A DNA stretch of 33,784 bases from Rhodospirillaceae bacterium (GTDB lineage Bacteria > Pseudomonadota > Alphaproteobacteria > GCA-2731375): assembly GCA_018667855.1 (NCBI GenBank), contig JABIRL010000029.1, forward strand, positions 1 through 33,784, given 5' to 3'. The position numbers and the translations under genes were made by a program. Numbering within the stretch: position 1 is the first letter of the stretch; each line of letters opens with the position of its first letter. A model generated the notes under the pieces. That model was not told the DNA's origin. It saw only the letters and a program-made list of their open reading frames with translations, and searched no databases. Below, in pieces: positions 8,424 to 17,869 of this stretch.

Positions 8424-9266
8424 TCAGGCCTTTGACGGCGACCAATTATAGACCCGTTGCAATGCCCCGCCCATGAGTTCGGCGCGGTCACTGTCCGAGA
8501 GTCGGTCGGTCAGGCGGAATGGCTGCACGCCCTGTTCATAGGTCAACAGCTTGACCGCCCGGGTCCAGTCCGTACCCCATAGGCAGCGGCGAATTCCGAA
8601 GGCCTCGAAAATACGGCACAAGGGATCCCAGATATCATCGTAGGGGAATGGTCCGTGGGACAGGGTACAGGCACCGGAAATTTTGATGGCGATGTTTTCA
8701 TGTTCCGCCAAGGCCAGCACCTTTGGCAGATCGGCGAACGGATCTGGCGGGGCCGGCGGCTCGAACGGTTGTTGCAGGCCGACGTGATCGATGACCAGGC
8801 TGGTATTGGGGTTGCGGGCGGCCAGTTGGGCGGCCTGTTCCAGGCGGCCCCAGCATAGCAGATTGATCGGCAGCCCATGCTGGGCAGCCGCGGCCATGAC
8901 GCGGTTGATGTCCGGATCGTCCGCGTCGGTCGAAACGTTATCCCGCATCATGATGCGGATGGCGACCGTGCCGTCCATGGCGGCCCACTCGGCGATGGTA
9001 TCCACGACACCGGGGTCGGAGACATCGACGGGCTTGATCAAGGCGAACCGGCCCGGGTGCGCGGCCCGAACCGAAACGGCGTAGCTGGCATCGCACTGGT
9101 ACATGGTAAAGGCCGAGACCAACAAGGCGCCGTCGACGCCAACCGCGTCCATGGCCGCAACCATGTCGTCGCCGGTCACCTCCGGCGGGCCGGTAAGCAC
9201 CGCATGCCATGGCCGGCCCGGATGATCCCGTTCGTAAGCGTGGACTTGTGCATCAATGATTGCCAT
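8424..9266 (-). CDS. Amidohydrolase-2 family metal-dependent hydrolase
   Basis: MAIIDAQVHAYERDHPGRPW..., LVIDHVGLQQP, RCLWGTDWTRAVKLLTYEQ. Confidence 0.88.
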   Translation of the reverse strand: MAIIDAQVHAYERDHPGRPWHAVLTGPPEVTGDDMVAAMDAVGVDGALLVSAFTMYQCDASYAVSVRAAHPGRFALIKPVDVSDPGVVDTIAEWAAMDGTVAIRIMMRDNVSTDADDPDINRVMAAAAQHGLPINLLCWGRLEQAAQLAARNPNTSLVIDHVGLQQPFEPPAPPDPFADLPKVLALAEHENIAIKISGACTLSHGPFPYDDIWDPLCRIFEAFGIRRCLWGTDWTRAVKLLTYEQGVQPFRLTDRLSDSDRAELMGGALQRVYNWSPSKA

Positions 9267-9321
9267 TATTTTTTTCCTTATTTTTCGAACAAGCGCTTGG
9301 GTCTTCCATACAGCTTAGACC

Positions 9322-10524
9322 TTAGCCCGCCGCGTTTCCTTCGAACAACCCGATCGCCCCGTTTTGGGCCAGGGCATCAACCTCCTGATCCGAATGACCC
9401 AGTTCGACGAGTATCTCGCGACTGTGTTCGCCCAGATGGGGGGCGTGGACCATCGGGTCGCCCTCTCGCGGCGGCCGGATGCCGGGGATCGTGGGCATGG
9501 GAATACGGCCCACGCCGGACTGTTCGATCCAGCGCACGGCCTCTACCTCCCTGACATGTTCCGAGGCGAAATAGTCGCCGTAGTCTTGCACGTGGGCATG
9601 CAGGACGTCCGCTTCCGTGAGAGCCGCCGAAAGGTCACCGGCCGTCATGTTTTTTGCGGCGGCGTGCAGCATGGGCATCAATTCGGCCTCATTCTCCCGC
9701 CGCGCTGGCACCGTGTTATATTTCGGATCATCGGCCAGTTCGGGCAGGCCGACGATATGGCACATGGCGGTGAAATGCTGATCGCGGCGGGCATTGATAT
9801 TCAGAAAGCCATCCTGCGTCGCGAACATGGCGACGGGCACGCCAAGGACCGGGGTCTCGCCTTTCTCAAGCTCGAATTCGATCATCTTGGCGGACTGGAA
9901 GGCGCCGATCGCCTCCATCAGACTGGTCTTGATGTGTACACCGCCGCCCTTCATGGCGCGGCGATAAAGGGCGGGCGCGACGGCCTGAAAACCGTACAAA
10001 CCGGTGACCACGTCGATAGCCAGAAGATTGATCCGTTGCGGCAGACCGTTGGCGTCTTTGTTGACGGACATCAGCCCAGAAAATGCCTGAATGACCGAAT
10101 CCGTCGCCGGCAGATTGGCCATTGGACCGGTTTGCCCAAAGCCGGTGACTGATAAATAGACGACATCCGGGTTTTGCTCCGTCACGGTGTCATAACCCAG
10201 TCCCAGGCGTGTCGTGACGCCGGGGCGGTTGTTCTCGATGATGACGTCCGCCTCGTGCGCCAGACGAAGGGCGATGACGTTGCCGTCCGGATTTTTCAGA
10301 TCCAGCGCCAGGCTGCGCTTGCCCCGGTTGAAGGCCATGCCGTAGGCGCAGTTATCGCCATAGGTGTTGCCCACCTGTCGGCCCCAATCGCCCCCCAGCG
10401 GTTCCAGTTTCACCACATCGGCGCCATGGCGGGCCAGCAGCATCCCGCAATGGGGCCCGGCCACGCCTTGGGAAATATCCAGGACCTTCAGTCCCTCATA
10501 CGGCAGATCATCGTTTTGGCTCAT
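9322..10524 (-). CDS. CaiB/BaiF family (type III) CoA-transferase
   Basis: YEGLKVLDISQGVAGPHCGMLLARHGADVVKLEPLGGDWGRQVG, FNRGKRSLALDLKNPDG, GLGYDTVTEQNPDVVYLSVTGFGQTGPMA. Confidence 0.95.
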   Translation of the reverse strand: MSQNDDLPYEGLKVLDISQGVAGPHCGMLLARHGADVVKLEPLGGDWGRQVGNTYGDNCAYGMAFNRGKRSLALDLKNPDGNVIALRLAHEADVIIENNRPGVTTRLGLGYDTVTEQNPDVVYLSVTGFGQTGPMANLPATDSVIQAFSGLMSVNKDANGLPQRINLLAIDVVTGLYGFQAVAPALYRRAMKGGGVHIKTSLMEAIGAFQSAKMIEFELEKGETPVLGVPVAMFATQDGFLNINARRDQHFTAMCHIVGLPELADDPKYNTVPARRENEAELMPMLHAAAKNMTAGDLSAALTEADVLHAHVQDYGDYFASEHVREVEAVRWIEQSGVGRIPMPTIPGIRPPREGDPMVHAPHLGEHSREILVELGHSDQEVDALAQNGAIGLFEGNAAG

Positions 10525-10545
10525 GGCTCCCCTTTTCCGCGCTTC

Positions 10546-10559
10546 CTATGGCGCGTTAG
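10546..10559. promoter_or_regulatory. Candidate operator CTATGGCGCGTTAG, 12/14 match to the 7753-7766 palindrome
   Basis: Located 22 nt upstream of the CoA-transferase start codon (10524, -). Confidence 0.45.
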
Positions 10560-10582
10560 ATATTCTTCGTTGGCTGAATGGT

Positions 10583-11026
10583 TTAAACCGCCAGGGCAAA
10601 TTGGGCAACGATCACATAGCGCCCCAACTTGCCGATAGCGACCAGGATCAGGAAGGGCAGAAACCTGACCCGTAAAGCGCCCGCGACCACGGTCAGGGGA
10701 TCACCGACCACGGGCAGCCAGGCGAACAGCAGCGACCAGATGCCGAATTTTTGAAACCAGGCGGCGGCCTGGTCTTGCCGACGGGGCGTCAACGGATACC
10801 ATTTCCGGCCGGCGAAACGAGACAGATAGCGTCCCAAAACCCAATTGACCACGGCACCGGCGGTGTTGCCCACGCTGGCTACGGCGATTGCCGGCCACAA
10901 CAACGCCGGATCGTCCGCCACAATGGCCCAGAGCATGACTTCGGAAGCCGCTGGCAATATGGTCGAGGCGATAAAGGCATTCAGGAATAGTGCCGTGAGC
11001 AACGATGCCATATGGGTCTGTTCCAA
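10583..11026 (-). CDS. YqaA/DedA-like small inner-membrane protein
   Basis: MASLLTALFLNAFIASTILPAASEVMLWAIV...VASVGNTAGAVVNWVLGRY...FAWLPVVGDPLTVVAGALRV. The start may instead be ATG 11011. Confidence 0.85.
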   Translation of the reverse strand: MEQTHMASLLTALFLNAFIASTILPAASEVMLWAIVADDPALLWPAIAVASVGNTAGAVVNWVLGRYLSRFAGRKWYPLTPRRQDQAAAWFQKFGIWSLLFAWLPVVGDPLTVVAGALRVRFLPFLILVAIGKLGRYVIVAQFALAV

Positions 11027-11081
11027 TCAGCGCGGCTTGGTATATGTTATTTCTAACAGCTTGGAACATGGGAAACGTCTG

Positions 11082-11414
11082 ATGATCAAGCGAATCTCGC
11101 TGCTGACCCGAAAAGCCGGATTGAGCCACGACGAATTTGTCCGCCATTGGCTCGACATACACGGCCCCCTGGCCCTGAAGGTCCCCGGCATCCGCCGTTA
11201 TGTGCAAAGCCACATTCAAGGCGAAACCACCCGCGCCGATATCCCCGCCACGGAATTAGAGATCGATGGCATTGCCGAACTTTGGTATGACAGCGTGGAA
11301 GCGATGGAACGTTCCTCGGCCACGCCCGAGGCCCAGGCCCTGTACGCCGACGGCGCCTTGATCATCGGCACTATCAAGTCCTTCGTTGTTGAGGAAAAAG
11401 CGATCATTGATTGA
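11082..11414 (+). CDS. EthD-domain protein
   Basis: MIKRISLLTRKAGLSHDEFVRHWLDIHGPLALKVPGIRRYVQSH, an EthD/dimeric alpha-beta barrel signature. Confidence 0.85.
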   Translation: MIKRISLLTRKAGLSHDEFVRHWLDIHGPLALKVPGIRRYVQSHIQGETTRADIPATELEIDGIAELWYDSVEAMERSSATPEAQALYADGALIIGTIKSFVVEEKAIID

Positions 11415-11432
11415 GACTTTTGGAGATTTGCC

Positions 11433-12302
11433 ATGCAGATAACGCCTATCAATGACGCCATCGGCGCCCGAGTGGAGGGCGTGGACCTGGCCGCCGGAAT
11501 TGATGATGGCTCCTTTGCCGCCATCCATAAGGCCTGGCTGGACAATTGCATGTTGTTGTTCCGGGGGCAGACCTTGACGCCGACCCAATTGACCGCCTTC
11601 GCCGCCCGGTTTGGGCCGTTGGAGCCGCCACCGGGCAGCGAGAAGGATCTGCGCGCAGATTCAGGATCGGACGCGGACAAGGATATGTGGATCATTTCCA
11701 ATGTGATCGAGAACGGCAAACCCATCGGCGCTCTTGGCGATGGTGAGGCGGAATGGCATTCCGATATGACTTATCTGGATATGCCGCCGACGGCCTCGGT
11801 CCTGTATGGGCATGAAGTCCCGCCCGTTGGCGCCAACACGTGGTTTGCCAACATGTACCGGGCCTGGGACCAGATGCCGGCAAGCCTTGCGGGCGAAATT
11901 GAAAGCAGGCAGGCGCTGCATAATTCGTCCTATACCTCCGCCGGTGAATTGCGCAAGGGTATGGATGAAGTGACCGATGTGCGCGACGCGCCGGGCGCCG
12001 TGCACCCCATCGTCATCGACCATCCCGATACCGAACGTCAGGCATTGTTCCTGGGCCGGCGCACCAACGCCTATATCAAGGATATGGAACTGGCCGATAG
12101 CGAAGCCTTGCTGGACCGGCTGTGGGATTATTGCGTCGGCGGTGATTTCACGTACACCCATGAATGGGAGCGGGGCGATGTGCTGATCTGGGATAATCGG
12201 TCGACGCTGCATCGCCGGGATGCCTTCGATCCCAGCCATCGCCGCATCCTGTGGCGTTGCCAGATTTCAGGTACGGCGTTGCCATCGGTCCATGCTGCCT
12301 GA
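11433..12302 (+). CDS. TauD/TfdA-family Fe(II)/2-oxoglutarate-dependent dioxygenase
   Basis: AEWHSDMTYLDMPPTASVLYGHEVPPVGANTWFANMY (HxD) and LIWDNRSTLHRRDAFDPSHRRILWR (distal His and Arg). Confidence 0.93.
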   Translation: MQITPINDAIGARVEGVDLAAGIDDGSFAAIHKAWLDNCMLLFRGQTLTPTQLTAFAARFGPLEPPPGSEKDLRADSGSDADKDMWIISNVIENGKPIGALGDGEAEWHSDMTYLDMPPTASVLYGHEVPPVGANTWFANMYRAWDQMPASLAGEIESRQALHNSSYTSAGELRKGMDEVTDVRDAPGAVHPIVIDHPDTERQALFLGRRTNAYIKDMELADSEALLDRLWDYCVGGDFTYTHEWERGDVLIWDNRSTLHRRDAFDPSHRRILWRCQISGTALPSVHAA

Positions 12303-12816
12303 AATTCGGACCGACCGGCTGCGACTGCGGCGCCGGCGGCTGGATGATCTTGAATTCACCGTCGCCATGGACATGGACCCCGACGTCGGCCGCTACCTTT
12401 ATCCCCACGGCTGGCCCACGGTGGAAGAACGGCGCCGGGTGAACCGAGACCGGATTGTCAGTAACTGGCCCGAGGTCGGCGGTGTCTGGGCCGTGGAATG
12501 GGCCGATCAGGGCGAATCGTTGGGTTGGTGCGGGCTTTTCCCGCTGGAAGCTTCCGGCCTGATCGAAATCGGCTACCGCTATGTGCCCGAAACCTGGGGA
12601 AAAGGCGTGGCGACGGAGGCCGCCGCCCGGGTCCTTGAGCATGGCTTTCGGGAATTCGGATTCGATCCCATCGTCGCGGTGACGCACCCGGAAAATACCG
12701 GCTCGCAAACCGTACTCACAAAGATTGGGCTACGCCCCGGCGGTCTGCAATTCCACTACGGTTTGGATCTGAGTTTCTTTTCTCTCAGCCGGGCGGATTA
12801 CCTTAGCGCTCAATGA
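12292..12816 (+). CDS. GNAT N-acetyltransferase (RimJ/RimL-like)
   Basis: MLPEIRTDRLRLRRRRLDDLEF...YRYVPETWGKGVATEAAARVLEHGFREFGFDPIVAVTHPENTGSQTVLTKIGLR. Start overlaps the TauD stop. Confidence 0.88.
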   Translation: MLPEIRTDRLRLRRRRLDDLEFTVAMDMDPDVGRYLYPHGWPTVEERRRVNRDRIVSNWPEVGGVWAVEWADQGESLGWCGLFPLEASGLIEIGYRYVPETWGKGVATEAAARVLEHGFREFGFDPIVAVTHPENTGSQTVLTKIGLRPGGLQFHYGLDLSFFSLSRADYLSAQ

Positions 12817-13969
12817 ACGACCGACCGATCAATTGCCGGTGCACCTGATTGGTGCCTTCATAAATCTGCGTGATCTTGGCATCCCGCATATAGCGCTCCA
12901 CCGCGTAATCCTTGCAATAGCCATAGCCGCCATGCAGTTGCACGGCTTCCTCCGTGATCCGCATGGCCAGGTCCGAGGCGCGCATTTTTACCATGGACGC
13001 TTCGATGCCCACATCTTCTTCGCCCCGGTCGATCATGGCGCCGACCTGCCATAGCCAGCTTTCGCACAGCGCCAGATCGGTGGCCATATCGGCCAGCATG
13101 AACTGGATACCCTGAAATTCGATGATATTGCGGCCGGATTGTTTCCGTTGATTGATATAGGCCACCGCATCCTCGAACGCGGCCCGGGCAATGCCAAGCG
13201 CATGGGCGGCGATGGAGGGGCGGGATTTGTTCAGGGCCGAAAACAGGATCTTCAAACCGTCGCCGGGTTCGCACAAAAGATTTTCCCTGGGGATGCGGAC
13301 ATCATCGAACGACAAGGACACGGTGGAGGCGGCGCGCTGACCCATCTTGTCTTCCTTGCCCGTGACCGACAGGCCCGCCGCGCCCTTTTCCACCAGCACG
13401 ACCGAGATCGCCGCCTTGTCATTTTCGATTTCCGACCATTTGCCGAACAGCACGAACAGGTCCGCGTGATCGCCGGTGGAGATAAAGGTCTTGCCGCCAT
13501 TGATGACAATGTCATCGCCGTCCGGCGTGAAGCGGGTTTTCATGCCCGTGGCATCGGAGCCCGCCGTAGGCTCGGTTATGCAAAGCGAGACTAGGCCTCC
13601 GTTTGCGATGCCGGGCAGCAGCCGGGTCTTTTGTTCATGGGTGGCGAAATCGATCACCGGTTTAACGGCGTGAAAATTGGTGCCCCAGATCAGCCCGGTG
13701 GCGGCGCAGGATTTGGCAATCTCCCGTATGGTCGCCAGATAGGCCACATAGGACATCTTCGCGCCGCCGTAATCCTCGGGAATGAACATGCCGTTCAGGC
13801 CCAGTTCGTTGATGGCATTGATATTATCCCAGGGGAATTCGGCGCTTTGATCATAAGCCGCGGCGCGCGGCCCAATCTGGTCCCGGCACAGGGCGCGGAC
13901 CGCATCCAGCAGCAGCCGTTCTTCCTCCGGCAGGTCCAGACTGTCGTCAAGGCGCGTGAGCACTTTCAT
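12803..13969 (-). CDS. Acyl-CoA dehydrogenase
   Basis: SLCITEPTAGSDATGMKTRF, GGYGYCKDYAVERYMRDAKITQIYEGTNQVHRQLIGR. Confidence 0.95.
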   Translation of the reverse strand: MKVLTRLDDSLDLPEEERLLLDAVRALCRDQIGPRAAAYDQSAEFPWDNINAINELGLNGMFIPEDYGGAKMSYVAYLATIREIAKSCAATGLIWGTNFHAVKPVIDFATHEQKTRLLPGIANGGLVSLCITEPTAGSDATGMKTRFTPDGDDIVINGGKTFISTGDHADLFVLFGKWSEIENDKAAISVVLVEKGAAGLSVTGKEDKMGQRAASTVSLSFDDVRIPRENLLCEPGDGLKILFSALNKSRPSIAAHALGIARAAFEDAVAYINQRKQSGRNIIEFQGIQFMLADMATDLALCESWLWQVGAMIDRGEEDVGIEASMVKMRASDLAMRITEEAVQLHGGYGYCKDYAVERYMRDAKITQIYEGTNQVHRQLIGRSFIER

Positions 13970-13979
13970 ATCACAGTTC

Positions 13980-14714
13980 CTACTGGTTAATGTTTTGGCC
14001 GCCGTCCATGAAGATGGTCTCGCCGGTCAGACTGGGCAGATCTTCGGCCACCAGCACGGCGATAAGCCGCGCCACCTCGTCGATACTGGCCGCATGCCCG
14101 ACGGGAATGCGGCGGCGGACGAATTCCTTGAAGCTGTCATTGGCCATATATTCGGCGTTCAGATCGGTGGCCACGAAACCGGGCGCCAGATCAAGCACGC
14201 GGATTTTGTCCCTGGCCCATTCCACGGCCAGGGTCCGGGTCAGGGCGCCCAAGGCGGATTTTGTACAGTTGTAGGCCAGGTTTCGCTTGGCACCCAGGCG
14301 GTCGAAGAAGGATCCGATATTGATGATCAGGCCGCCGCCATTGGCGACCATGTGGGGATAGACCTCGCGGCAGGCCAGGAACGGCCCGGTAATGTTGGTT
14401 GCCAGGACGCGCTCGAAATCCGCCTTGGAAACCTCCGCGCTGACACCTTCCAGATGCAGGCCGGCATTGTTGACCAGAACATCAATCCGTCCGGCCCGTT
14501 CAGCCAGCGTGTTAACAGCAGCGGCGATTTGACCTTCATCCTCCATGTCGCAGGCGACATGGATCAGGCTGCCCGCAACCTCACGATCTTCGGGGCCCTG
14601 ACCCTTGCGGGACAAGCAGCCCACCGTATGGCCACGGGCCGCCAGTTCCGCCACGATGCCCGAGCCGATACCCCGGCTGGCGCCGGTAACCGCGATGACC
14701 TTGTTGTCCGCCAT
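13980..14714 (-). CDS. Short-chain dehydrogenase/reductase
   Basis: AVTGASRGIGSGIV (TGxxxGIG), VNNAGL, YNCTKSALGAL (YxxxK), GETIFMDGGQ. Confidence 0.93.
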   Translation of the reverse strand: MADNKVIAVTGASRGIGSGIVAELAARGHTVGCLSRKGQGPEDREVAGSLIHVACDMEDEGQIAAAVNTLAERAGRIDVLVNNAGLHLEGVSAEVSKADFERVLATNITGPFLACREVYPHMVANGGGLIINIGSFFDRLGAKRNLAYNCTKSALGALTRTLAVEWARDKIRVLDLAPGFVATDLNAEYMANDSFKEFVRRRIPVGHAASIDEVARLIAVLVAEDLPSLTGETIFMDGGQNINQ

Positions 14715-14716
14715 GG

Positions 14717-15496
14717 CTAGCGGTCCTTGAAGTTGGGCGCCCGCTTTTCCAGGAAGGCGGTTGCCCCTTCGGTGGAATCCTCGCCCTGAAACGCAAGCGT
14801 GTTCAAGTCGCGCTCGATCTGGAAGCCTTCCGTCAGCGCTGATTGATCGGCCCGCATGACCGCTTCCCGTCCATAACGCAGCACCGGCAGGGAATAGCCG
14901 GCGAACTCGCGGGCATAGGCAATCGCGCCGTCCACTGCCGGGGCCTCGACAATACGGTTGATCAGGCCCATGGACAGCGCTTCCTCGGCGCCGACCATGC
15001 GGCCGGTCATGACCATATCCAAGGCCCGGCCCTGACCCACCAGGCGCGGCAGACGCTGGGTACCGCCGTAGCCGGGGATCAGGCCCAGCTTGATCTCCGG
15101 CACGCCCAGATTGGCGTTGGACGTGGCCACGCGCAGGGTGCAGGCCGTCGCTAACTCCAGCCCCCCGCCCAGGGCATAGCCGTTGATCACCGCCAGGGAC
15201 GGTATAGTCAGGCTGTCCAGCTTGGCGAAGGTGTTTTGCCCCAGTTCCGTCGCCGCCATGGCCTCAACGATATTGCGGCCCATGAATTCCGAGATATCGG
15301 CGCCGGCGCAAAAGGCTTTTTCGCCTGCCCCGGTAATCAAAATGGCCCGGGCATCGGAGGCGGCCGCCTCGTCAATGGCCGCGCCGATATCCTTGACCAC
15401 TTGAACGCTGAGTGCGTTCAAGGCCTCCGGCCTGTTCAGGGTGATCAGGGCAAATTCATCGATCCGGCTGTATTCGACAGGCAATTTTGCGGGCAT
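14717..15496 (-). CDS. Enoyl-CoA hydratase/isomerase
   Basis: LNRPEALNALS, ITGAGEKAFCAGADISEF, GYALGGGLELATACTLRVA, PGYGGTQRLPRLVG. Confidence 0.95.
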   Translation of the reverse strand: MPAKLPVEYSRIDEFALITLNRPEALNALSVQVVKDIGAAIDEAAASDARAILITGAGEKAFCAGADISEFMGRNIVEAMAATELGQNTFAKLDSLTIPSLAVINGYALGGGLELATACTLRVATSNANLGVPEIKLGLIPGYGGTQRLPRLVGQGRALDMVMTGRMVGAEEALSMGLINRIVEAPAVDGAIAYAREFAGYSLPVLRYGREAVMRADQSALTEGFQIERDLNTLAFQGEDSTEGATAFLEKRAPNFKDR

Positions 15497-15529
15497 GAGA
15501 TGGCTCCTTACGCTGGGTTACGTTGAAGT

Positions 15530-17869
15530 CTAAAGCGTGGCGATCTCCTGGCGCAACTCGGCCAGCAGATCACCACTATTGGGGAGATGCAGGGCTTCCG
15601 CCTCCAGAATAGCCGTGAAGGCGCGGCGCTTCATGGCTACCACATCGATGTTTCCGCCCGCGCCCTCGAGTTTGGCGCTACTCATGACAATGTCGATGAC
15701 CCGTTCCGCGCCATGCAGCCGGCCCCAGAGATAGTCGTTTTCCCGATGGCGACGGCTGAAAAAGGCAGCGAAATGGCCCATGCCCACGCCCTTGAGGATA
15801 TCCTCGGCGCCGCCGTGGTGCAGACTGTTGGCGTCGTCGGGCGAAATACGATCCACGCGGATCTCATCGAATTCGCCGACATCGCGCCAAGACGTCACCG
15901 TGAACGCCAGAACATCCCAAAAGGCAAAGCCAAGAAAACTGTTCAATAGCGCCCGCTGTGCCTCTCCCGGCAGCTCCGTACCGGCCATGTGATGCAGCGC
16001 CTGATCAACCCGCCGTCCCATGCCGCTAAGGGCGAAATCATCCGCCAACAGACCAATCAGGGCACCGATATTGCTTTCACGTCCCGCCTCGATGGCGACA
16101 GCCATATTCCGGCAGCGATGGCTAAGGACGCCGACATCCCGGCAGCGGCGCAGAACCTCGAGCAAATCGTAAATTTGACCTTTGATGCTATCCAGCGCGG
16201 AGCCTGTCATATCCTCGGGATGCGCGGCATATAGTTCGTTCAGGCTTCGCACGACAAATCGCAGGCGCCGGGCCCGATAGTCCGCATCCAATCCATTCAG
16301 AAATGCAGCCTGCGCGGAATTGCCTTGGCCGTCTTCATGGGGATATACGCCGGTACGATCAGCCCAGTCCCGCAAGCGGCCCACCCAGTTGTCGATCGTC
16401 ACCCGGTTCGGCCCGCCGGCGGTCGCCTGGGTCAGGATCGTGGCTAATTGCTCCACCACCGCATCAATGCGAAGGCGCATGTAGCCATCATAGGCATAGC
16501 CGGATTTCTCCGCCGCCATGCGCCCGGCGGCAGCCCGCCAATCACCCAGATCGGCCATGTCGGGTAGGCTTGCCGTTTCCGTGCCGATCACCTCAGACAC
16601 CATCCCCTCGATCCGCGGCATGGAAGAGTTCAACACCGTCTTCAGACGTCTGACGCGCAGGTTGAAGCCGTTAATCCAGTCGAGTTCGTCGCGGATCGGT
16701 TCATTGCGGGGGATATCAGACAAAGCACCTTTCAAGGTTCGCAACATGCTGGGCGCCCGGCGCGCGGCCGAGGTGTTGGGTTTCTCGGGATCGGGGTCGA
16801 TGTAAACCAGGCGGCGGTCGACCTGACGATGGGCCGGCCGCTGCTTTATGGATTCGATGGCCTGGGCGAACGGTTTGTTATTCAACACACTGCCGTCAAT
16901 AAAGGCCGTGGCCATGGGGTCCTGGCCGGATCTGTCGTAGACGGCGAAATTGCTCCGCATGAATTTTTCCCGGCCCTGCCAGCGGGTCTTGCGGTTTTCC
17001 ACCAGGCGGTCGACTTCGGCGATACGGGCGGGAGGAAACGCGCCGGGAAAAGATGCCGTCGCGCGCGCGGCGAAGACCAGCGCCGGCAGGTCGGGCAGAT
17101 CGAAATCCGTCGTCATGTTCTCGCCCGAGAAATAGCGGTGCCGAAACTGCAGGGTGTGGCGGTGTTCCCGCTCGGTAATTTGGTCGGGATCATGCAGGGG
17201 GATGGGCTGGCTGTAGCCGAAAAAGTCGGTCAGGGTGACGAACAGATCCAGCCACTGGCCGGATGGCGTTAGTGATGTCCGACGGTGTTTGCCACTGCTC
17301 ATGGCGGCCATGGCATCATACAGGGTTTCGCAAAGGTCCGGGCCGCCAAAGGGCGGGCGGAACCAGCGGGAGCGAATGAACAGGGAAAGCTTGTCGCGCA
17401 TCTCTTCGTCGGGCGCCAGATGGGCCATTTTCCGCCGCGACAGCCCCCATTGCACCATGGGCCGCAGGAACCATCGGCTCCAGAGCGAGGCCTTGCGCTT
17501 CGTCGCCATCAACTCAGCGACATCCGCCTTTTCCAGCCACATGGACCGCAGGGGGTCAAAGGCCAAATCCAGAGCCAATGCCCGCCCAAGTAAAATACCG
17601 TTGATGCCGCCGGCGGAGGCACCGGCGATGACGTCCACAACCACATGCAGATCAATATCGCCGCCGATCTGACGCAGCAGGTCCAGATAGACCGCTTCCG
17701 TATCGATGAAATCGCTATTGGCGCCACGGCCGCCGGCTTCCGTACCGGCCTGATGATCGGCCGAGGCACGGGCCAGTTTCAGGATCTCCTTGCTGACCCC
17801 GTGCATATAAATCGCCAGGGAAACCCCGCCGTAGCAGACCAGGGCAAGGCGAAGTTCCTTTTCCCGCAT
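15530..17869 (-). CDS. Patatin-like phospholipase/acylhydrolase (long patatin-related protein)
   Basis: LRLALVCYGGVSLAIYMHGVSKEI, VVDVIAGASAGGINGILL (GxSxG), FIDGSVLNNKPF (catalytic Asp, DGS). Start MREKELRL at 17869 shares one nt with the upstream TAA (TAATG). Confidence 0.88.
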   Translation of the reverse strand: MREKELRLALVCYGGVSLAIYMHGVSKEILKLARASADHQAGTEAGGRGANSDFIDTEAVYLDLLRQIGGDIDLHVVVDVIAGASAGGINGILLGRALALDLAFDPLRSMWLEKADVAELMATKRKASLWSRWFLRPMVQWGLSRRKMAHLAPDEEMRDKLSLFIRSRWFRPPFGGPDLCETLYDAMAAMSSGKHRRTSLTPSGQWLDLFVTLTDFFGYSQPIPLHDPDQITEREHRHTLQFRHRYFSGENMTTDFDLPDLPALVFAARATASFPGAFPPARIAEVDRLVENRKTRWQGREKFMRSNFAVYDRSGQDPMATAFIDGSVLNNKPFAQAIESIKQRPAHRQVDRRLVYIDPDPEKPNTSAARRAPSMLRTLKGALSDIPRNEPIRDELDWINGFNLRVRRLKTVLNSSMPRIEGMVSEVIGTETASLPDMADLGDWRAAAGRMAAEKSGYAYDGYMRLRIDAVVEQLATILTQATAGGPNRVTIDNWVGRLRDWADRTGVYPHEDGQGNSAQAAFLNGLDADYRARRLRFVVRSLNELYAAHPEDMTGSALDSIKGQIYDLLEVLRRCRDVGVLSHRCRNMAVAIEAGRESNIGALIGLLADDFALSGMGRRVDQALHHMAGTELPGEAQRALLNSFLGFAFWDVLAFTVTSWRDVGEFDEIRVDRISPDDANSLHHGGAEDILKGVGMGHFAAFFSRRHRENDYLWGRLHGAERVIDIVMSSAKLEGAGGNIDVVAMKRRAFTAILEAEALHLPNSGDLLAELRQEIATL

